From Sinomonas mesophila (GTDB lineage: Bacteria > Actinomycetota > Actinomycetes > Actinomycetales > Micrococcaceae): a stretch of 64,000 bases of DNA. The position numbers and the translations under genes are program-made. Shown here one piece after another: positions 1-9,150 of the stretch. Every line of letters starts with the position of its first letter. Position 1 is the first letter of the stretch. The stretch lies in assembly GCF_001999765.1 (NCBI RefSeq), contig NZ_KV908326.1, forward strand, positions 1 through 64,000, in the 5' to 3' direction. Under the pieces are notes generated by a model, which ran no database searches, was not told the DNA's origin, and saw only the letters and a program-made list of their open reading frames with translations.

Positions 1-655
1 GGCCGGTGGGTGCGCCGGTGGGGGTGCCGAAGGCCACGAAGTAGATGCCCAGGACGAGGAAGGACAGGAGCGCGGCGACCTTGATGAGGGCGAACCAGAA
101 CTCCATCTCGCCGAAGACCTTGACCGAGACCAGGTTCAGGGCCAGGACCAGGACCAGGGCGATCAGGGCCCAGGCCCACTGCGGGACGGCGCCGATCCAG
201 GGCACGTAGCGGCCGAAGAAGTTCATGTACAGGGCCGCGGCGGTGATGTCCACGATGGTGGTCATCGCCCAGTTGATCCAGTAGAACCAGCCGGAGACGT
301 AGGCGGCCTTCTCGCCGAAGAACTCCCGGGCGTAGGAGACGAAGGAGCCCGAGGAGGGCCGGTGCAGGACGAGCTCGCCCAGGGCGCGCAGGATGAGGAA
401 GACGAACGCGCCGCAGATCGCGTAGGAGAGCACGAGCGAGGGCCCGGCCGCGGCGAGCCGGCCGCCGGCGCCGAGGAACAGGCCCGTGCCGATCGCACCG
501 CCGATCGCGATCATCTGGATCTGCCGGGCCTTGAGGCCCTTGTGGTAGCCCGCGTCCTCGGCATGGAGCACGTGGTCCGCCGCGTGCGCGTGGCCATGAT
601 CCTCGAGGTGGTCAGGGACCGAACCGACAGCAAGCTCAGTGGGTTCAGTGGGCAT
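1..655 (-). CDS. Amino-acid permease, APC family (3' end outside window)
   Basis: This is the N-terminal 218 residues of a proton-coupled amino-acid permease in the plasma membrane. After a hydrophilic head of about 40 residues comes [20 protein letters not shown], the TM1 signature of the AnsP/GabP branch of the APC family. Hydrophobic segments follow, and [13 protein letters not shown] lies near the window edge. The head is unusual in carrying six histidines within twenty residues. The gene starts 53 bp after the glutaminase stop and on the same strand, so it probably forms an operon with glsA and the PucR-type regulator. That context makes glutamine or asparagine the likely substrate. The family call is firm; the substrate is inferred. 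Confidence 0.85.
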   Translation of the reverse strand, partial: MPTEPTELAVGSVPDHLEDHGHAHAADHVLHAEDAGYHKGLKARQIQMIAIGGAIGTGLFLGAGGRLAAAGPSLVLSYAICGAFVFLILRALGELVLHRPSSGSFVSYAREFFGEKAAYVSGWFYWINWAMTTIVDITAAALYMNFFGRYVPWIGAVPQWAWALIALVLVLALNLVSVKVFGEMEFWFALIKVAALLSFLVLGIYFVAFGTPTGAPTG

Positions 656-708
656 GGGTGATCCTTTCGAGGGGGCGAGCAGGAACCAGGAATCAGAACG
701 AGCAGGAG

Positions 709-1665
709 TCAGAAGATGGACCAGCCGGTCCTGTCGGTGAGCTCGGCGAGGGCCGAGGTCCCCGCGAGGGAGTTGCCGTGGGCGTCGAGGCGCGGGCTCC
801 AGACGCAGATGGCGCACACGCCCGGCACGATGGCCAGGATGCCGCCGCCCACCCCGCTCTTGCTGGGCAGCCCGACGCGGTAGGCGAACTCCCCGGCGGC
901 GTCGTACATCCCGCACGTGAGCATGACCGCGCCGATCCGCTTCGCGACGGACGGGGAGACGACCCGCCCGGCCGGCCCCACGCCGTCGTTCGCGAGGAAC
1001 AGCCCCGCCCGGGCGACATCGGCGCACGACATCTCGACCGAGCACTGGCGGACGTAGTGGCGGACGACGGCGTCTGCCGGGTTCCGGAGATTGCCCAGGT
1101 CCGCGAGGAAGTGGGCGAGGGCGAAGTTGCGCTCGCTGCGGGCCAGCTCGGAGGCGAACGCCTCCTCGTTGACCGAGCAGCGCCCGGAGGGCGACGCCAG
1201 CAGCCGGAGCACCTCTCCGCTCGCGTCGCCGAACGCCTCGATGAGGTGGTCTGTCACGACGAGCGCGCCGGCGTTGATGAACGGGTTCCGCGGGATGCCT
1301 CCCTCGGCCTCGAGCTGCACGAGCGAGTTGAAGGCCGTGCCCGAGGGCTCCCGGAGGACCCGCTGCCAGAGGCCGCCCCCGCCGTCGTGCCCGAGGGCCA
1401 GGGCGAGCGAGAACACCTTCGAGATGCTCTGGATCGAGAAGGGGAGGGCGGCATCGCCCGCCGAGAACACCTCGCCCGAGACGGTGGCGACGGCGATGCC
1501 GAAGCGACTGAAGTCGACGCCGGCCAGGTGCGGGATGGAGGCAGGGACCGAGCCGAGCGGGCGGGCGGGCCGGTGGACGCGCACGAGGTCCTCGAGGAGG
1601 CCGCCGAGCTCGAGCGCCCCGGGCCCGCGTCCGCCGCCGGCAGGGAGCGCGGTGGCGAGGCCCAT
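709..1665 (-). CDS. glsA: Glutaminase
   Basis: This enzyme hydrolyses L-glutamine to glutamate and ammonia in the cytoplasm. The 318-residue protein has the serine-dependent beta-lactamase-like fold. Its catalytic SxxK motif is SISK at residues 80-83, and the conserved blocks [14 protein letters not shown] and SKSGVGGGI follow. Length is normal for bacterial glutaminases. The ATG overlaps the TGA of the upstream PucR-type gene by one base (TGATG), so translation is probably coupled to it. An amino-acid permease follows on the same strand. A reading frame open further upstream lies inside the regulator gene and was not used as the start. Confidence 0.93.
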   Translation of the reverse strand: MGLATALPAGGGRGPGALELGGLLEDLVRVHRPARPLGSVPASIPHLAGVDFSRFGIAVATVSGEVFSAGDAALPFSIQSISKVFSLALALGHDGGGGLWQRVLREPSGTAFNSLVQLEAEGGIPRNPFINAGALVVTDHLIEAFGDASGEVLRLLASPSGRCSVNEEAFASELARSERNFALAHFLADLGNLRNPADAVVRHYVRQCSVEMSCADVARAGLFLANDGVGPAGRVVSPSVAKRIGAVMLTCGMYDAAGEFAYRVGLPSKSGVGGGILAIVPGVCAICVWSPRLDAHGNSLAGTSALAELTDRTGWSIF

Positions 1666-3290
1666 CACGAGGCCGCCCCCGCGCCGTCGAGCGCCCCGCG
1701 GGACCACAGGCCCAGGTGGAGCTGCGCGATCGTGGCGTGCGAGGGGTTGCCGAAGTCGAGGCCGGTGAGGCGCTCGGCCTTGGCCACCCGGTAGTACACG
1801 GTGTTGCGGTGCACCCGCATGGCCTGCCCGCACGCGGTGACGTCCATCGACGCCGCGAAGTAGCCGGCCAGCGTCTCGGCGAGCTCCCGGTCCGTGGTCA
1901 GCAGCTCCGTGAGCGCCCGGTGCCTGAACGCGGAGGAGGCGAAGCGCGTGACGGCCTCGTGCAGGAGGACGTCCGTCTCGACGTCCCCGATGGCCGCGAC
2001 CTGCAGGCCGTTGCCCCGCAGGAGGGAGTCCAGGACGGCGTCCGCCTCGTCATGCGAGGCGCGCAATGCCGTGAGGCTCGGGACGATGCGGCCGACGGCG
2101 ACGAACGCCGTGACGCCGAGGTGACGGCTCGCGTCGGCGACGATCAGGCTCCCGAGCGAGCGCAGCGCGGCGATGTCCGTGCGGGCCGCCAAGGCGGGCA
2201 GGACCACGGCGGTGCGCCCGCGGAGCTGCCCGACGATGGCGGAGCCCTTGAAGGCGGCGGCGTGCAGCGCGACGAGGTCGGCGAGCTGGCCGCGCACGAG
2301 TTCGGCGTCCTCAGCCATGGCGTCCGCAGGGGAGACGCTGACGAGGAGGAGGCACGACGGCGCGTCGGCCGCCACGCCGAGGGTCTTGGCGAACGCCTCG
2401 GCCTCCGCCGGCCCGGAGAGGAGCCGGCCGATGCGGTCCTCGTGCATGGTGACGGACTGCTGGTTCCGGTACCGGATCAGCTCGGATGCGGCGCGCCGTG
2501 CGGCGCCGGTGAGGGCGTACGTGACGTTGTCGCCGAACCCCTCGCCAGTCTCCTGGAGCCAGATGTAGCCCATGATGCGTTCGCCGGCGAAGATGGCGAT
2601 CGCGGCGCGCTCTCGCAGCCCCCGCTCCGGCCGGGCCGGCACGCGGACCACCCCACGCGTGCGGTGCATTTCGCGGTAGGCGCCGAGGTCCTTGAGCATG
2701 AGCTCGTATTCGCGCGGCCCGCGCCGGGTCAGGATCGAGGCCATGCGGAGCTCGTCGATGTTGTTCGAGACGGTCGAGTACGCGAGCACCCGGTTCGCGG
2801 CGTCCTCGATCACGACATGGCTCGACGTGATCCTCGCGGTCGTCTGGGCCAGGGCGAACAGGTCCTCCTCGAGGAGGGCCATGGCCGCGGCCTGGGGCTC
2901 GGCGTCGTTCACCCGGGACGTCGCGGTCGCGACGATGCGGTCCCACGGCACCTCCGGGGCGACGAGCAGGAGCCCGACGCCGGCGGCCCGGCAGAGCTCC
3001 TCGGCCTCGGGGGTCCGGTCCCCCTTGACGGCCACGGCCGCCGCTCCGGCCTGGACCAGCCGCCCGATGGCCGGGACGGCGGCCCGCCCCCGCGCGCCGA
3101 CGAGGCACACGAGCGCAGAGCGCACGTCCGGGTGCGCCCCCGAGGCGAGCGCCTCAGAATTGTCGGCAAAGTCTGCCGCCTCGAGCACGAGGACGCGGGT
3201 GACGGCGGGATCCGCGCCTGCCGCGTCCAGCCTGTGGTGTGCCCATCCCGGCGGGAGGTCCGCGAGGATGCTGTTGATGGTGGAGCCCAC
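1665..3290 (-). CDS. PucR-family transcriptional regulator
   Basis: The protein has 541 residues and the PucR/CdaR layout: an N-terminal sensing domain, a central GGDEF-like region, and a C-terminal helix-turn-helix ([20 protein letters not shown], about 65 residues from the end). The GTG start was chosen because AAGGA lies about seven bases upstream; the open frame continues further upstream but without family similarity. It is the first gene of a probable operon with glutaminase and a permease, so it likely activates glutamine use in response to a ligand that cannot be read from the sequence. The window's urate genes lie 57 kb away, so a role in purine use has no positional support. Confidence 0.85.
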   Translation of the reverse strand: MGSTINSILADLPPGWAHHRLDAAGADPAVTRVLVLEAADFADNSEALASGAHPDVRSALVCLVGARGRAAVPAIGRLVQAGAAAVAVKGDRTPEAEELCRAAGVGLLLVAPEVPWDRIVATATSRVNDAEPQAAAMALLEEDLFALAQTTARITSSHVVIEDAANRVLAYSTVSNNIDELRMASILTRRGPREYELMLKDLGAYREMHRTRGVVRVPARPERGLRERAAIAIFAGERIMGYIWLQETGEGFGDNVTYALTGAARRAASELIRYRNQQSVTMHEDRIGRLLSGPAEAEAFAKTLGVAADAPSCLLLVSVSPADAMAEDAELVRGQLADLVALHAAAFKGSAIVGQLRGRTAVVLPALAARTDIAALRSLGSLIVADASRHLGVTAFVAVGRIVPSLTALRASHDEADAVLDSLLRGNGLQVAAIGDVETDVLLHEAVTRFASSAFRHRALTELLTTDRELAETLAGYFAASMDVTACGQAMRVHRNTVYYRVAKAERLTGLDFGNPSHATIAQLHLGLWSRGALDGAGAAS

Positions 3291-3438
3291 TGCCTCTTCC
3301 TTGAACCGTCTCGGCTCTGTCGGAGCCGCTGTGACCCACCATGTTAGGCGGCTCACAGTGCCGGCCCCGTGGGTGCGGGCACAGGAAAATGCTCCCCTTC
3401 TTGGACGTGGGAACAAAGCGGGCCCCAGCGCGCGGCGG

Positions 3439-3476
3439 GGCGCACGACGGCGGGTGCGCGCCCGCCGTCGTGCGCC
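3439..3476. terminator. Perfect 16-bp inverted repeat (CGCACGACGGCGGG family)
   Basis: The arms GGCGCACGACGGCGGG and CCCGCCGTCGTGCGCC enclose a six-base loop (TGCGCG). The hairpin sits just beyond the SRPBCC stop and upstream of the PucR-type gene, where it could end transcription of the ArsR-SRPBCC operon. No T-run follows on that strand. The same word recurs at other gene ends in the window. Confidence 0.7.
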
Positions 3477-3491
3477 CTCCTGGCGCCGGGG

Positions 3492-3989
3492 CTACTTCAC
3501 CGGCGACTCGGCGAGGATCGCGTCGATCTGGCCGATGGCCTCCTTCAGGCCCTCCTCCATGCCCATCTCCACCATCCGCTGGAGCTGCTCGAGGCTGCGG
3601 AACGAGGCGACCATGGTCATGCGGGTCGTGCCGCCGTCCTCGTCGAGGGTCACGACGGTCGTCGACGTGTCCTCGGGGTCCTGGGGGGAGCCGTCCTCGT
3701 TGGCGAAGCCGTCGATGAACTCGAGCCGGTCCGGCGCCTCGACGCTCGTGACCTCCCACCAGCCATGGGGCTGCTCGCCGTCGGGGCCCGTCATGTAGTA
3801 GTGCGAGCGGTGCCCGGGGGAGAGCTCGTGCGTGACGAAGGTGGCCGGATACGAGGGCGGGCCCCACCAGCGCTCGAGCTGGCGCGCGTCTTCCCAGACC
3901 TGCCACACGCGCTTGGCGTCCGCGGCGAACTCCGCGACGAGGGTGAGGGTCAGGTTCTCGGTGTCCTTGCTGCTGCTGACGAAGGTCAT
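3492..3989 (-). CDS. SRPBCC (AHSA1-type) domain protein
   Basis: This 165-residue protein has the START/SRPBCC fold of the AHSA1 (activator of Hsp90 ATPase homologue) family. The typical opening FAADAKRVWQVWEDARQLERWWGPP is followed by alternating strands and the long C-terminal helix MEEGLKEAIGQIDAIL. It forms a hydrophobic cavity for small ligands; the ligand is unknown. Its ATG overlaps the stop of the ArsR-type gene by four bases (ATGA), the standard arrangement for this pair, so the two are cotranscribed and translationally coupled. It presumably acts in the cytoplasm on, or as a carrier of, whatever compound relieves ArsR repression. Confidence 0.88.
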   Translation of the reverse strand: MTFVSSSKDTENLTLTLVAEFAADAKRVWQVWEDARQLERWWGPPSYPATFVTHELSPGHRSHYYMTGPDGEQPHGWWEVTSVEAPDRLEFIDGFANEDGSPQDPEDTSTTVVTLDEDGGTTRMTMVASFRSLEQLQRMVEMGMEEGLKEAIGQIDAILAESPVK

Positions 3990-4396
3990 TGCTGGGTGTC
4001 CTTCCGGGTGTCATTGCCTGGCGTGTCTGGACGTGGTGCCTCGGTGCCTGGTTCGGAGAGCAGGTCTCCGAGGCGATCGATGCGGTCCCGCCACAGCGCC
4101 TCGTAGGCGTCGAGCAGGCGGGCCGCCCTGCGGAGGGCGGCGGGGTTGGAGTGCACGATCTGTTCCCTCCCTCGCCGTTCCTTGGTGACGAGCAGTGCTC
4201 GCTCAAGCACCGCGACGTGCTTCTGGACCGCCGCGAAGCTCATGGAGTAGTTCCGCGCCAGCTCGGAGACCGACTGCTCCCGCAGCATCGACTGCCGCAG
4301 GATGTCCCGCCGGGTCGCGTCGGCGAGGGCCTGGAAGATGCGGTCGATGTCCGCCTCCTCCAGCCGGTCTCGTGAGCTGGGCTTATATACAACCAT
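3986..4396 (-). CDS. ArsR-family transcriptional repressor
   Basis: This 136-residue winged-helix protein has the ArsR motif IFQALADATRRDILRQSML and a recognition region SVSELARNYSMSFAAVQKHVAVLERA. No metal-binding cysteines are present, so it belongs to the non-metal branch that pairs with SRPBCC genes. The ATG lies inside a perfect palindrome, and no Shine-Dalgarno sequence precedes it. Instead, TAACCT lies about ten bases upstream and could be a -10 box for a leaderless transcript. It probably represses its own two-gene operon by covering the start region. The inducer is unknown. Confidence 0.88.
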   Translation of the reverse strand: MVVYKPSSRDRLEEADIDRIFQALADATRRDILRQSMLREQSVSELARNYSMSFAAVQKHVAVLERALLVTKERRGREQIVHSNPAALRRAARLLDAYEALWRDRIDRLGDLLSEPGTEAPRPDTPGNDTRKDTQQ

Positions 4397-4405
4397 TTGG
4401 TTGTA
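4388..4405. promoter_or_regulatory. Palindromic operator over the arsR-type start codon
   Basis: TACAACCA-TT-TGGTTGTA is a perfect 8-bp inverted repeat with a two-base spacer. It contains the ATG of the repressor gene, and a -10-like TAACCT lies just upstream in the gene's direction. Position and symmetry fit an autoregulatory ArsR site. The role is inferred from these features alone. Confidence 0.65.
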
Positions 4406-4412
4406 GGTTAGC

Positions 4413-4430
4413 GCGCACGACGGCGGGTGG
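4413..4430. repeat. Single arm of the CGCACGACGGCG repeat
   Basis: GCGCACGACGGCGGGTGG occurs once here, with no complementary arm within about 100 bp. It lies upstream of the ArsR-type promoter, between the divergent arsR and ndh genes. Confidence 0.5.
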
Positions 4431-4542
4431 CAAGGCCTGCTTTCGTGTCGCCGGGCTCGGCGCGGGCCGGCGGCCGCCCGCCCCGGGCAGCCAGGGCAGC
4501 TAACCGTTCACACCGCCCAGCCCAACGGGTAGGGTGCCGAAG

Positions 4543-5793
4543 GTGGACGAGAACTTCGAGGTGATCGTGGTCGGTGGAGGGTTCGCGGGCGTCGCCGTGG
4601 CGCGTGAGCTCGGGCGCAAGGGCGTCCGGGTCCTCCTGATCGACAAGAATTCCTACCACCAGTTCCAGCCCCTGCTCTACCAGACGGCCACGGTGCAGCT
4701 CGGCGTCTCCGAGGTGGCGCGGCCGCTGCGGGACATCTTCCGCGGCCACCAGCACGTGCGCGTACTGGTCTCCGAGGTCACCTCGGTGGACACCGAGGCC
4801 AGGCAGATCACGACGGCGGACGGGCGCGCCTACCAGGCGCGGATCGTCGTGATCGCCTCGGGCGCCGAGGCCAACTTCTTCGGCATCCCCGGCGCGCAGG
4901 AGCACGGCTTCCCGCTCTACTCGGTCGAGGACGCCGTGGACCTCGGGTCCTCGCTGGTCGCCGCGCTCGAGCGGGCGGACAAGGACGATGACGGCGGCGA
5001 GCTGCACGTCGTCGTCATCGGCGCGGGACCGACCGGCGTCGAGACCGCGGGGGCCGTCGCCGAGACCATCCGCTACGTCCTCCCGCAGTACTTCTCGCCC
5101 GAGCTAGCGGCCCGCTCCCACGTGCACCTCGTGGACATGCTCCCGGACGTGCTCAACGCCTTCGCTGCCAGGTCCAAGGCCTACGCGCGGCGCAACCTCG
5201 AGCGGATGGGAGTCAAGGTCAAGCTCGGGGTCGGCGTCTCCGAGGTCACCCCCGAGAAGGTCGTCCTCGTGGACGGCACCGAGATCCCTGGGGACATCGT
5301 CGTGTGGGCCGGCGGGCTCAAGGCCGGTCCCATCATCGCCGCCTCGGGCCTGGCGCAGGGCCGTGGCGGTCGCGTCGATGTCAACCCGGACCTCACCGCG
5401 CCCGGCGCCGAGGGCATCTACGTGCTCGGCGACGCGGCGAACATCACGGACACGCGCGGCACCCTCCTGCCCCAGCTCGGATCCGTGGCCCTGCAGTCAG
5501 GCAAGTGGGCGGCGAAGAACATCCTCGCCGACCTCGCCGGGCAGCCGCGCGAGCCGTTCAAGTACGTCGACAAGGGCTACATGGCCATGGTCGGGCGCGG
5601 CTCCGCCGTTGCCGAGATCGGCCGCAAGCGCATCCTCATGACCGGCCCGCTCGCGTTCCTCGCGTGGCTCGCCGTGCACGTTGTGCTGCTCTCGGGCAGC
5701 CTGCAGAAGATCCGGGCCCTCGTGAGCTGGCCGAGCGACTTCCTCACGCACCGCCGCTCGTACGTCCTGCTCCCGAGGGAGAGCCGGGACTGA
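4543..5793 (+). CDS. ndh: Type II NADH dehydrogenase
   Basis: This non-proton-pumping NADH:quinone oxidoreductase passes electrons to menaquinone at the inner face of the membrane. The roughly 416-residue protein has an N-terminal FAD-binding GGGFAGVAVARELGR, a second dinucleotide fold VVVIGAGPTGVETAG for NADH, the quinone-site QPLLYQTAT, and GIYVLGDAA near the FAD. A hydrophobic C-terminal stretch (GPLAFLAWLAVHVVLLSG) serves as membrane anchor. Two GTG starts exist. The second, nine bases downstream of the first, is preferred because AGGG lies eight bases before it. The gene stands alone between divergent and tandem neighbours. Confidence 0.92.
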   Translation: MDENFEVIVVGGGFAGVAVARELGRKGVRVLLIDKNSYHQFQPLLYQTATVQLGVSEVARPLRDIFRGHQHVRVLVSEVTSVDTEARQITTADGRAYQARIVVIASGAEANFFGIPGAQEHGFPLYSVEDAVDLGSSLVAALERADKDDDGGELHVVVIGAGPTGVETAGAVAETIRYVLPQYFSPELAARSHVHLVDMLPDVLNAFAARSKAYARRNLERMGVKVKLGVGVSEVTPEKVVLVDGTEIPGDIVVWAGGLKAGPIIAASGLAQGRGGRVDVNPDLTAPGAEGIYVLGDAANITDTRGTLLPQLGSVALQSGKWAAKNILADLAGQPREPFKYVDKGYMAMVGRGSAVAEIGRKRILMTGPLAFLAWLAVHVVLLSGSLQKIRALVSWPSDFLTHRRSYVLLPRESRD

Positions 5794-5932
5794 CGCTCAC
5801 GCTGATCGGCCGGAACTACGAGTCGACGCGGGCTCTGGCCGCATTCCGTATGCCCTGCCTACACTGACAGGACCAACACGCGGAATTCGGCTGGGGTCTC
5901 TCGCGCGACCGTTTCGTTCCGAGGGAGCGACG

Positions 5933-6895
5933 ATGCTTCGCCATCACACCCCGTCCCGCGCCACCCAAGGCCTCAGGCGACGTCTCGCCGCCGCAGGGCT
6001 CGCGGCACTTGCCGCCGTCCTTGTTCCAGGACCCTCCGCCTCAGCGGCGCCGTCGTGGTCCAGCTCCAGCTTCGTGGTGCCGCTGACGTCCGCCGAGGGC
6101 ATTGCCGCCGGAGCGGGCTACACCTTCTATCAGGGCGAGCTCTTCACCGGAGACATCTACCGCGGCAACATACGGTCCGGCACCCTCTCGCGCTTCATCG
6201 ACGCGCCGGACGGCAGGATTGCCGTCGGGATGAAGGCCGACATCGCCCACAACTTGCTGTTCGTCGCAGGTGGGCCCACAGGCCAGGCCTACGTGTACAA
6301 CACGAAGACAGGGGATGACGTTGCCACCGTCCACTTGGCCACGGGCTTCATCAATGACGTGGCCCTCACCACCGAGGGGGCATGGTTCACGAATTCCAGC
6401 GAGGCCGCGTTGTACTTCCTCCCGGTCGGCCCCAGCGGGCAGCTCGGTGAGGTTGAGCGGTTGGAGCTCTCTGGTCCGGGCGCCGATACGAGCTTGCCCT
6501 TCAACCTCAACGGCATTGCTGCCAGCCCGGACGGCAAGACTCTGATCGTCGCCCATACCGGGCTGGGATCCCTCTTCACCGTCGATCCAGAAACGGGCGC
6601 TAGCGCCCCCATCGCGATCGATGGAGTAACCGAGGGGGCCCTCGCCAGTCCAGACGGCATCCTCCTCCGAGGACACACTGTGTGGGTCGTGCAGAATACC
6701 GCGAATGGTAGCGTCGCGAGGATGGCGGTGAACTCCGACTTCTCTGCAGCAACCACTGAGGCGGTCAATGCGAGCACTGCCTTCCAGTCGCCGGCGACGG
6801 CGGCTCTGTTCGGCAACACCCTCGCGGTCGTGAATGCGCAGTTCTTCTCGGGCGCCGGAACACCCTTCGAGGTTGTCCGAGTGCCTGCCCGCTGA
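5933..6895 (+). CDS. Secreted SMP-30/gluconolactonase-like beta-propeller protein
   Basis: The 320-residue protein starts with a classic signal peptide: a basic head, LAAAGLAALAAVLVPG, then ASAA as the probable cleavage site near residue 39. The rest resembles SMP-30/NHL-type propellers, with repeated blades such as GYTFYQGELFTGDIYRG, NGIAASPDGKTLIVAHT and ASPDGILLRGHTVWVVQN. Propellers of this kind can be lactonases or scaffolds, and no catalytic residues can be confirmed here. GAGGGAG lies upstream of the ATG. Base composition is lower than in neighbouring genes (35 G/C in the 60 bases from 6301) and a rare ATA codon occurs, which hints at transfer. Confidence 0.7.
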   Translation: MLRHHTPSRATQGLRRRLAAAGLAALAAVLVPGPSASAAPSWSSSSFVVPLTSAEGIAAGAGYTFYQGELFTGDIYRGNIRSGTLSRFIDAPDGRIAVGMKADIAHNLLFVAGGPTGQAYVYNTKTGDDVATVHLATGFINDVALTTEGAWFTNSSEAALYFLPVGPSGQLGEVERLELSGPGADTSLPFNLNGIAASPDGKTLIVAHTGLGSLFTVDPETGASAPIAIDGVTEGALASPDGILLRGHTVWVVQNTANGSVARMAVNSDFSAATTEAVNASTAFQSPATAALFGNTLAVVNAQFFSGAGTPFEVVRVPAR

Positions 6896-6910
6896 TCCGA
6901 GGGAAGGCCG

Positions 6911-7891
6911 TCAGCGATCGAGCAGGTGGTTCGGGACCCGGCCGCCCGGGGCCCTGCCCCGGATCTCGAGCAGCTCCCGCGCGTGCTCCCAGAGCCGCCG
7001 GTCCTCGGCGGAGGCCGGCTCCCAGTGGCGGACGGGGACGGCCGCGCCGGTCTCGTCGCGGGCGACCATGATGGTGAGGCAGTACGTCGTGAGGTTGAGC
7101 TCGTGGCCCTTCGGCGAGCCCGAGCGGACGTGCACCGCGATGTGCATGCCCTTGTTCCCGGTGTAGACGAGCCGGGCCTCGACCTCGACGACGTCGCCGA
7201 TGAGCAGGGGCCGGTAGAACCGCACGCCGCCCGAGAACACCGCCACGGTGTCGCGGCCGCTGTAGCGCGAGGCGCAGACGTAGGCAGCCTCGTCGATCCA
7301 CCTCATGACCGTGCCGCCGTGGACCTTGCCACCCCAGTTCACGTCCGTCGGCGCGGCGAGGAAGCGCAGGACGACGCGCTCCGCGGTGCCGGCGTCCGAG
7401 TACTCCTGGCCCTTCATCGACTCGACGATCTCGTCGCGAACCCTGATCCGCGCGACGGCCTGGGCCTCGGCCTCGCGCTCCTCGTCGGTCTGCGGGACCC
7501 AGCGCGGCACCTCGACGGGCTTGCCGTCCGCGCCCACGGCCACGAAGATCACGAGGCACTGGCTGCGCATCGTCGGCGTGCCGCCCTTCGGGTCGCCTGA
7601 GGAGACGACCGTGCGGATGTGCATCGACGTGCGCCCGGTGTAGACGATCGTCGCGGTGACCTCGACCATGTCGCCGACGTTGACCGGGTCCGCGAAGTGG
7701 ATGTTGCCCACATACGCCGTCACGCAATACGTCTTCGCCCAGCCCACGGCGGCGGCGTAGGCGGCCTTGTCCACCCATTCGAGGACCGTCCCGGCGTCGA
7801 CCGAGCCCGCGCGGCCGAGGTCCGTCGGGGCCGCAAGGAAGCGGAGGGTGACCTCGTTGCTCAGGGGCGCGTCGGCGTCGTGTGTCGTCAT
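6911..7891 (-). CDS. Acyl-CoA thioesterase, tandem hotdog domains
   Basis: Two hotdog-fold acyl-CoA hydrolase domains lie in one 326-residue chain. Each repeats the same plan: VTLRFLAAPTDLGRAGSVDAGTVLEWVDKAAYA in the first half, VVLRFLAAPTDVNWGGKVHGGTVMRWIDEAAYV in the second. Each half also has a strand block IRTVVSSGDPKGG / IAVHVRSGSPKGH. The second half keeps the GGKVHGGTVM active-site loop; in the first, the equivalent reads AGSVDAGTVL. The two halves may therefore differ in activity. The enzyme should release free acids from acyl-CoA in the cytoplasm. It is convergent with the SMP-30-like gene, 15 bp away. Confidence 0.88.
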   Translation of the reverse strand: MTTHDADAPLSNEVTLRFLAAPTDLGRAGSVDAGTVLEWVDKAAYAAAVGWAKTYCVTAYVGNIHFADPVNVGDMVEVTATIVYTGRTSMHIRTVVSSGDPKGGTPTMRSQCLVIFVAVGADGKPVEVPRWVPQTDEEREAEAQAVARIRVRDEIVESMKGQEYSDAGTAERVVLRFLAAPTDVNWGGKVHGGTVMRWIDEAAYVCASRYSGRDTVAVFSGGVRFYRPLLIGDVVEVEARLVYTGNKGMHIAVHVRSGSPKGHELNLTTYCLTIMVARDETGAAVPVRHWEPASAEDRRLWEHARELLEIRGRAPGGRVPNHLLDR

Positions 7892-7966
7892 GGGAGCCAG
7901 TGTTCCGCAGCGGGGATGCGCGCGCGAGGGTTTGTCGGCGACGTCACGCCCCGGCGCCCGTCGGAG

Positions 7967-8275
7967 TCAGTCCCGGTCGGGGTCCCCGAAGCCGGTATGC
8001 GCGTGGCCCGTGGAGTCCGGGATGCCGCCCGCGCCGGAGGTGCCGAGACCGAACGCGTGGCCGCGCCGCCGCTTCTTCTTCCCGTCGGCCGGGGGATCGA
8101 CCTCGTGCCGCGGCTCGCCCGGCGGGGCATCCGCGTAACGCTTCGGATCGCGCAGCACCGTGAAGTCCTGATTGTGCCCGTAGTGCTCCTCCTGCGTGTA
8201 GCCCTTGTCCAGCGGGGCCTGGTCGTCGAGGGCTGGGAGCCCCGGGGGAGGTATCGCGCGGTCGCCGTCCTGCAT
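7967..8275 (-). CDS. Hypothetical hydrophilic protein (102 aa)
   Basis: No function is recognised. The 102-residue product is rich in proline, glycine, aspartate and lysine, with a basic patch DGKKKRRRGHAFGLG in the middle and a glycine/histidine-rich tail. It has no signal peptide, membrane segment or cysteine. It is kept as a gene because no better frame fits the space between the thioesterase and the hemerythrin gene, and because its composition is that of a disordered soluble protein, not of a shadow frame. It may be a small actinobacterial conserved protein. Confidence 0.5.
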   Translation of the reverse strand: MQDGDRAIPPPGLPALDDQAPLDKGYTQEEHYGHNQDFTVLRDPKRYADAPPGEPRHEVDPPADGKKKRRRGHAFGLGTSGAGGIPDSTGHAHTGFGDPDRD

Positions 8276-8404
8276 ACCTGCACGCTAGACGCCCGACGGC
8301 GGCACGCGCCAGAGCCTTCGGCTGGCCCCTCGCGTGTGACCTCCCCGGACCCTATCCTCAACTCGGGAGCGTTCCATCTGGGGGACACTGATTGGGGTTG
8401 CTCG

Positions 8405-9130
8405 ATGTCCGATTTCTTCACCATGCATCCTGGGGAGACCGCGGCCCCCGTGCCGCCCGGGCCCGCCCTCTGCGCCGGGACCGCGGCCATGCGCCGCGTC
8501 CACCGCGTGTTCCTGTGGGCCTACGACGAGGCGCCCGGCCTCGTGCGGTCCGCCCAGCCGGGCGACACCGAGCGCGCCTCCTACGTGGGAGAGGTGCTGG
8601 GGACCTTCGACAGGCTGCTCCACGTGCACCACGAGAGCGAAGACGCGCTCATGTACCCCAAGCTCTCCCAGCGCGCGCCCGCCTGTGCCCTGCATGCCGA
8701 GCAGATGATCGAGCAGCACCGCCAGGTCGCCGAGCGGCTCGTCGCGATCGAGCCGCTGCGGCTGCAGTGGATGACGGCCGCGGACTCCCTTGCCGGCGAG
8801 GACCTTGCCCAGCGCTACGCGGACCTGTCCGCCCTGCTCAAAGTGCACCTGCGCCGGGAGGTCACCGAGGTGATGCCGGCGGTCGAGAAGGTGATGACGG
8901 AGGAGGAACTGGCCTCCATGGCCAAGCACAGCCAGGACGAGTTCAGCGTGAAGGTCATGCTCGCCTACCTCGGGCTGGTCCTGGCGACGAACCCGCCGGG
9001 AGAGCGCGAGGAGCTCTTCAAGGACATCCCGGCCCCGATCCGCCTCGCCTACCGTCTGCTGGGCCGCCGGCTCTACCGGAAGCAGTATTCGACGCTGTTC
9101 CCCGGGCGCGAGGTCCCCGCGACCCTGTAG
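8405..9130 (+). CDS. Hemerythrin HHE-domain protein
   Basis: The 241-residue protein has the four-helix hemerythrin-like domain. Candidate di-iron ligands are in RVHRVFLWAYDE, LLHVHHESEDALMYP, HAEQMIEQHRQV and LLKVHLRREVTEVMP, at the usual spacing of H-HxxxE-H-HxxxxE. The C-terminal 70 residues are an extra helical region ending in a basic segment. Such proteins bind di-iron and sense or buffer oxygen or reactive species; the exact role is unknown. The ATG was chosen because the fold begins about 20 residues later. The Shine-Dalgarno match (TTGGGG) is weak. Confidence 0.85.
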   Translation: MSDFFTMHPGETAAPVPPGPALCAGTAAMRRVHRVFLWAYDEAPGLVRSAQPGDTERASYVGEVLGTFDRLLHVHHESEDALMYPKLSQRAPACALHAEQMIEQHRQVAERLVAIEPLRLQWMTAADSLAGEDLAQRYADLSALLKVHLRREVTEVMPAVEKVMTEEELASMAKHSQDEFSVKVMLAYLGLVLATNPPGEREELFKDIPAPIRLAYRLLGRRLYRKQYSTLFPGREVPATL

Positions 9131-9150
9131 TGGCGGCCCTGCCGCGGAGC

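Noticed and set aside
1665-3290. PucR-type protein as the regulator of the urate operon at 60.9-64 kb
   Set aside because: It lies 57 kb away and is the first gene of a glutaminase operon. The urate operon's own upstream region is outside the window.
709-3347. Long open frames on the plus strand opposite glsA and the PucR-type gene
   Set aside because: In DNA of this composition antisense frames are often open. These lack family motifs and have skewed Arg/Glu/Gly content, while the minus-strand frames carry clear domains.
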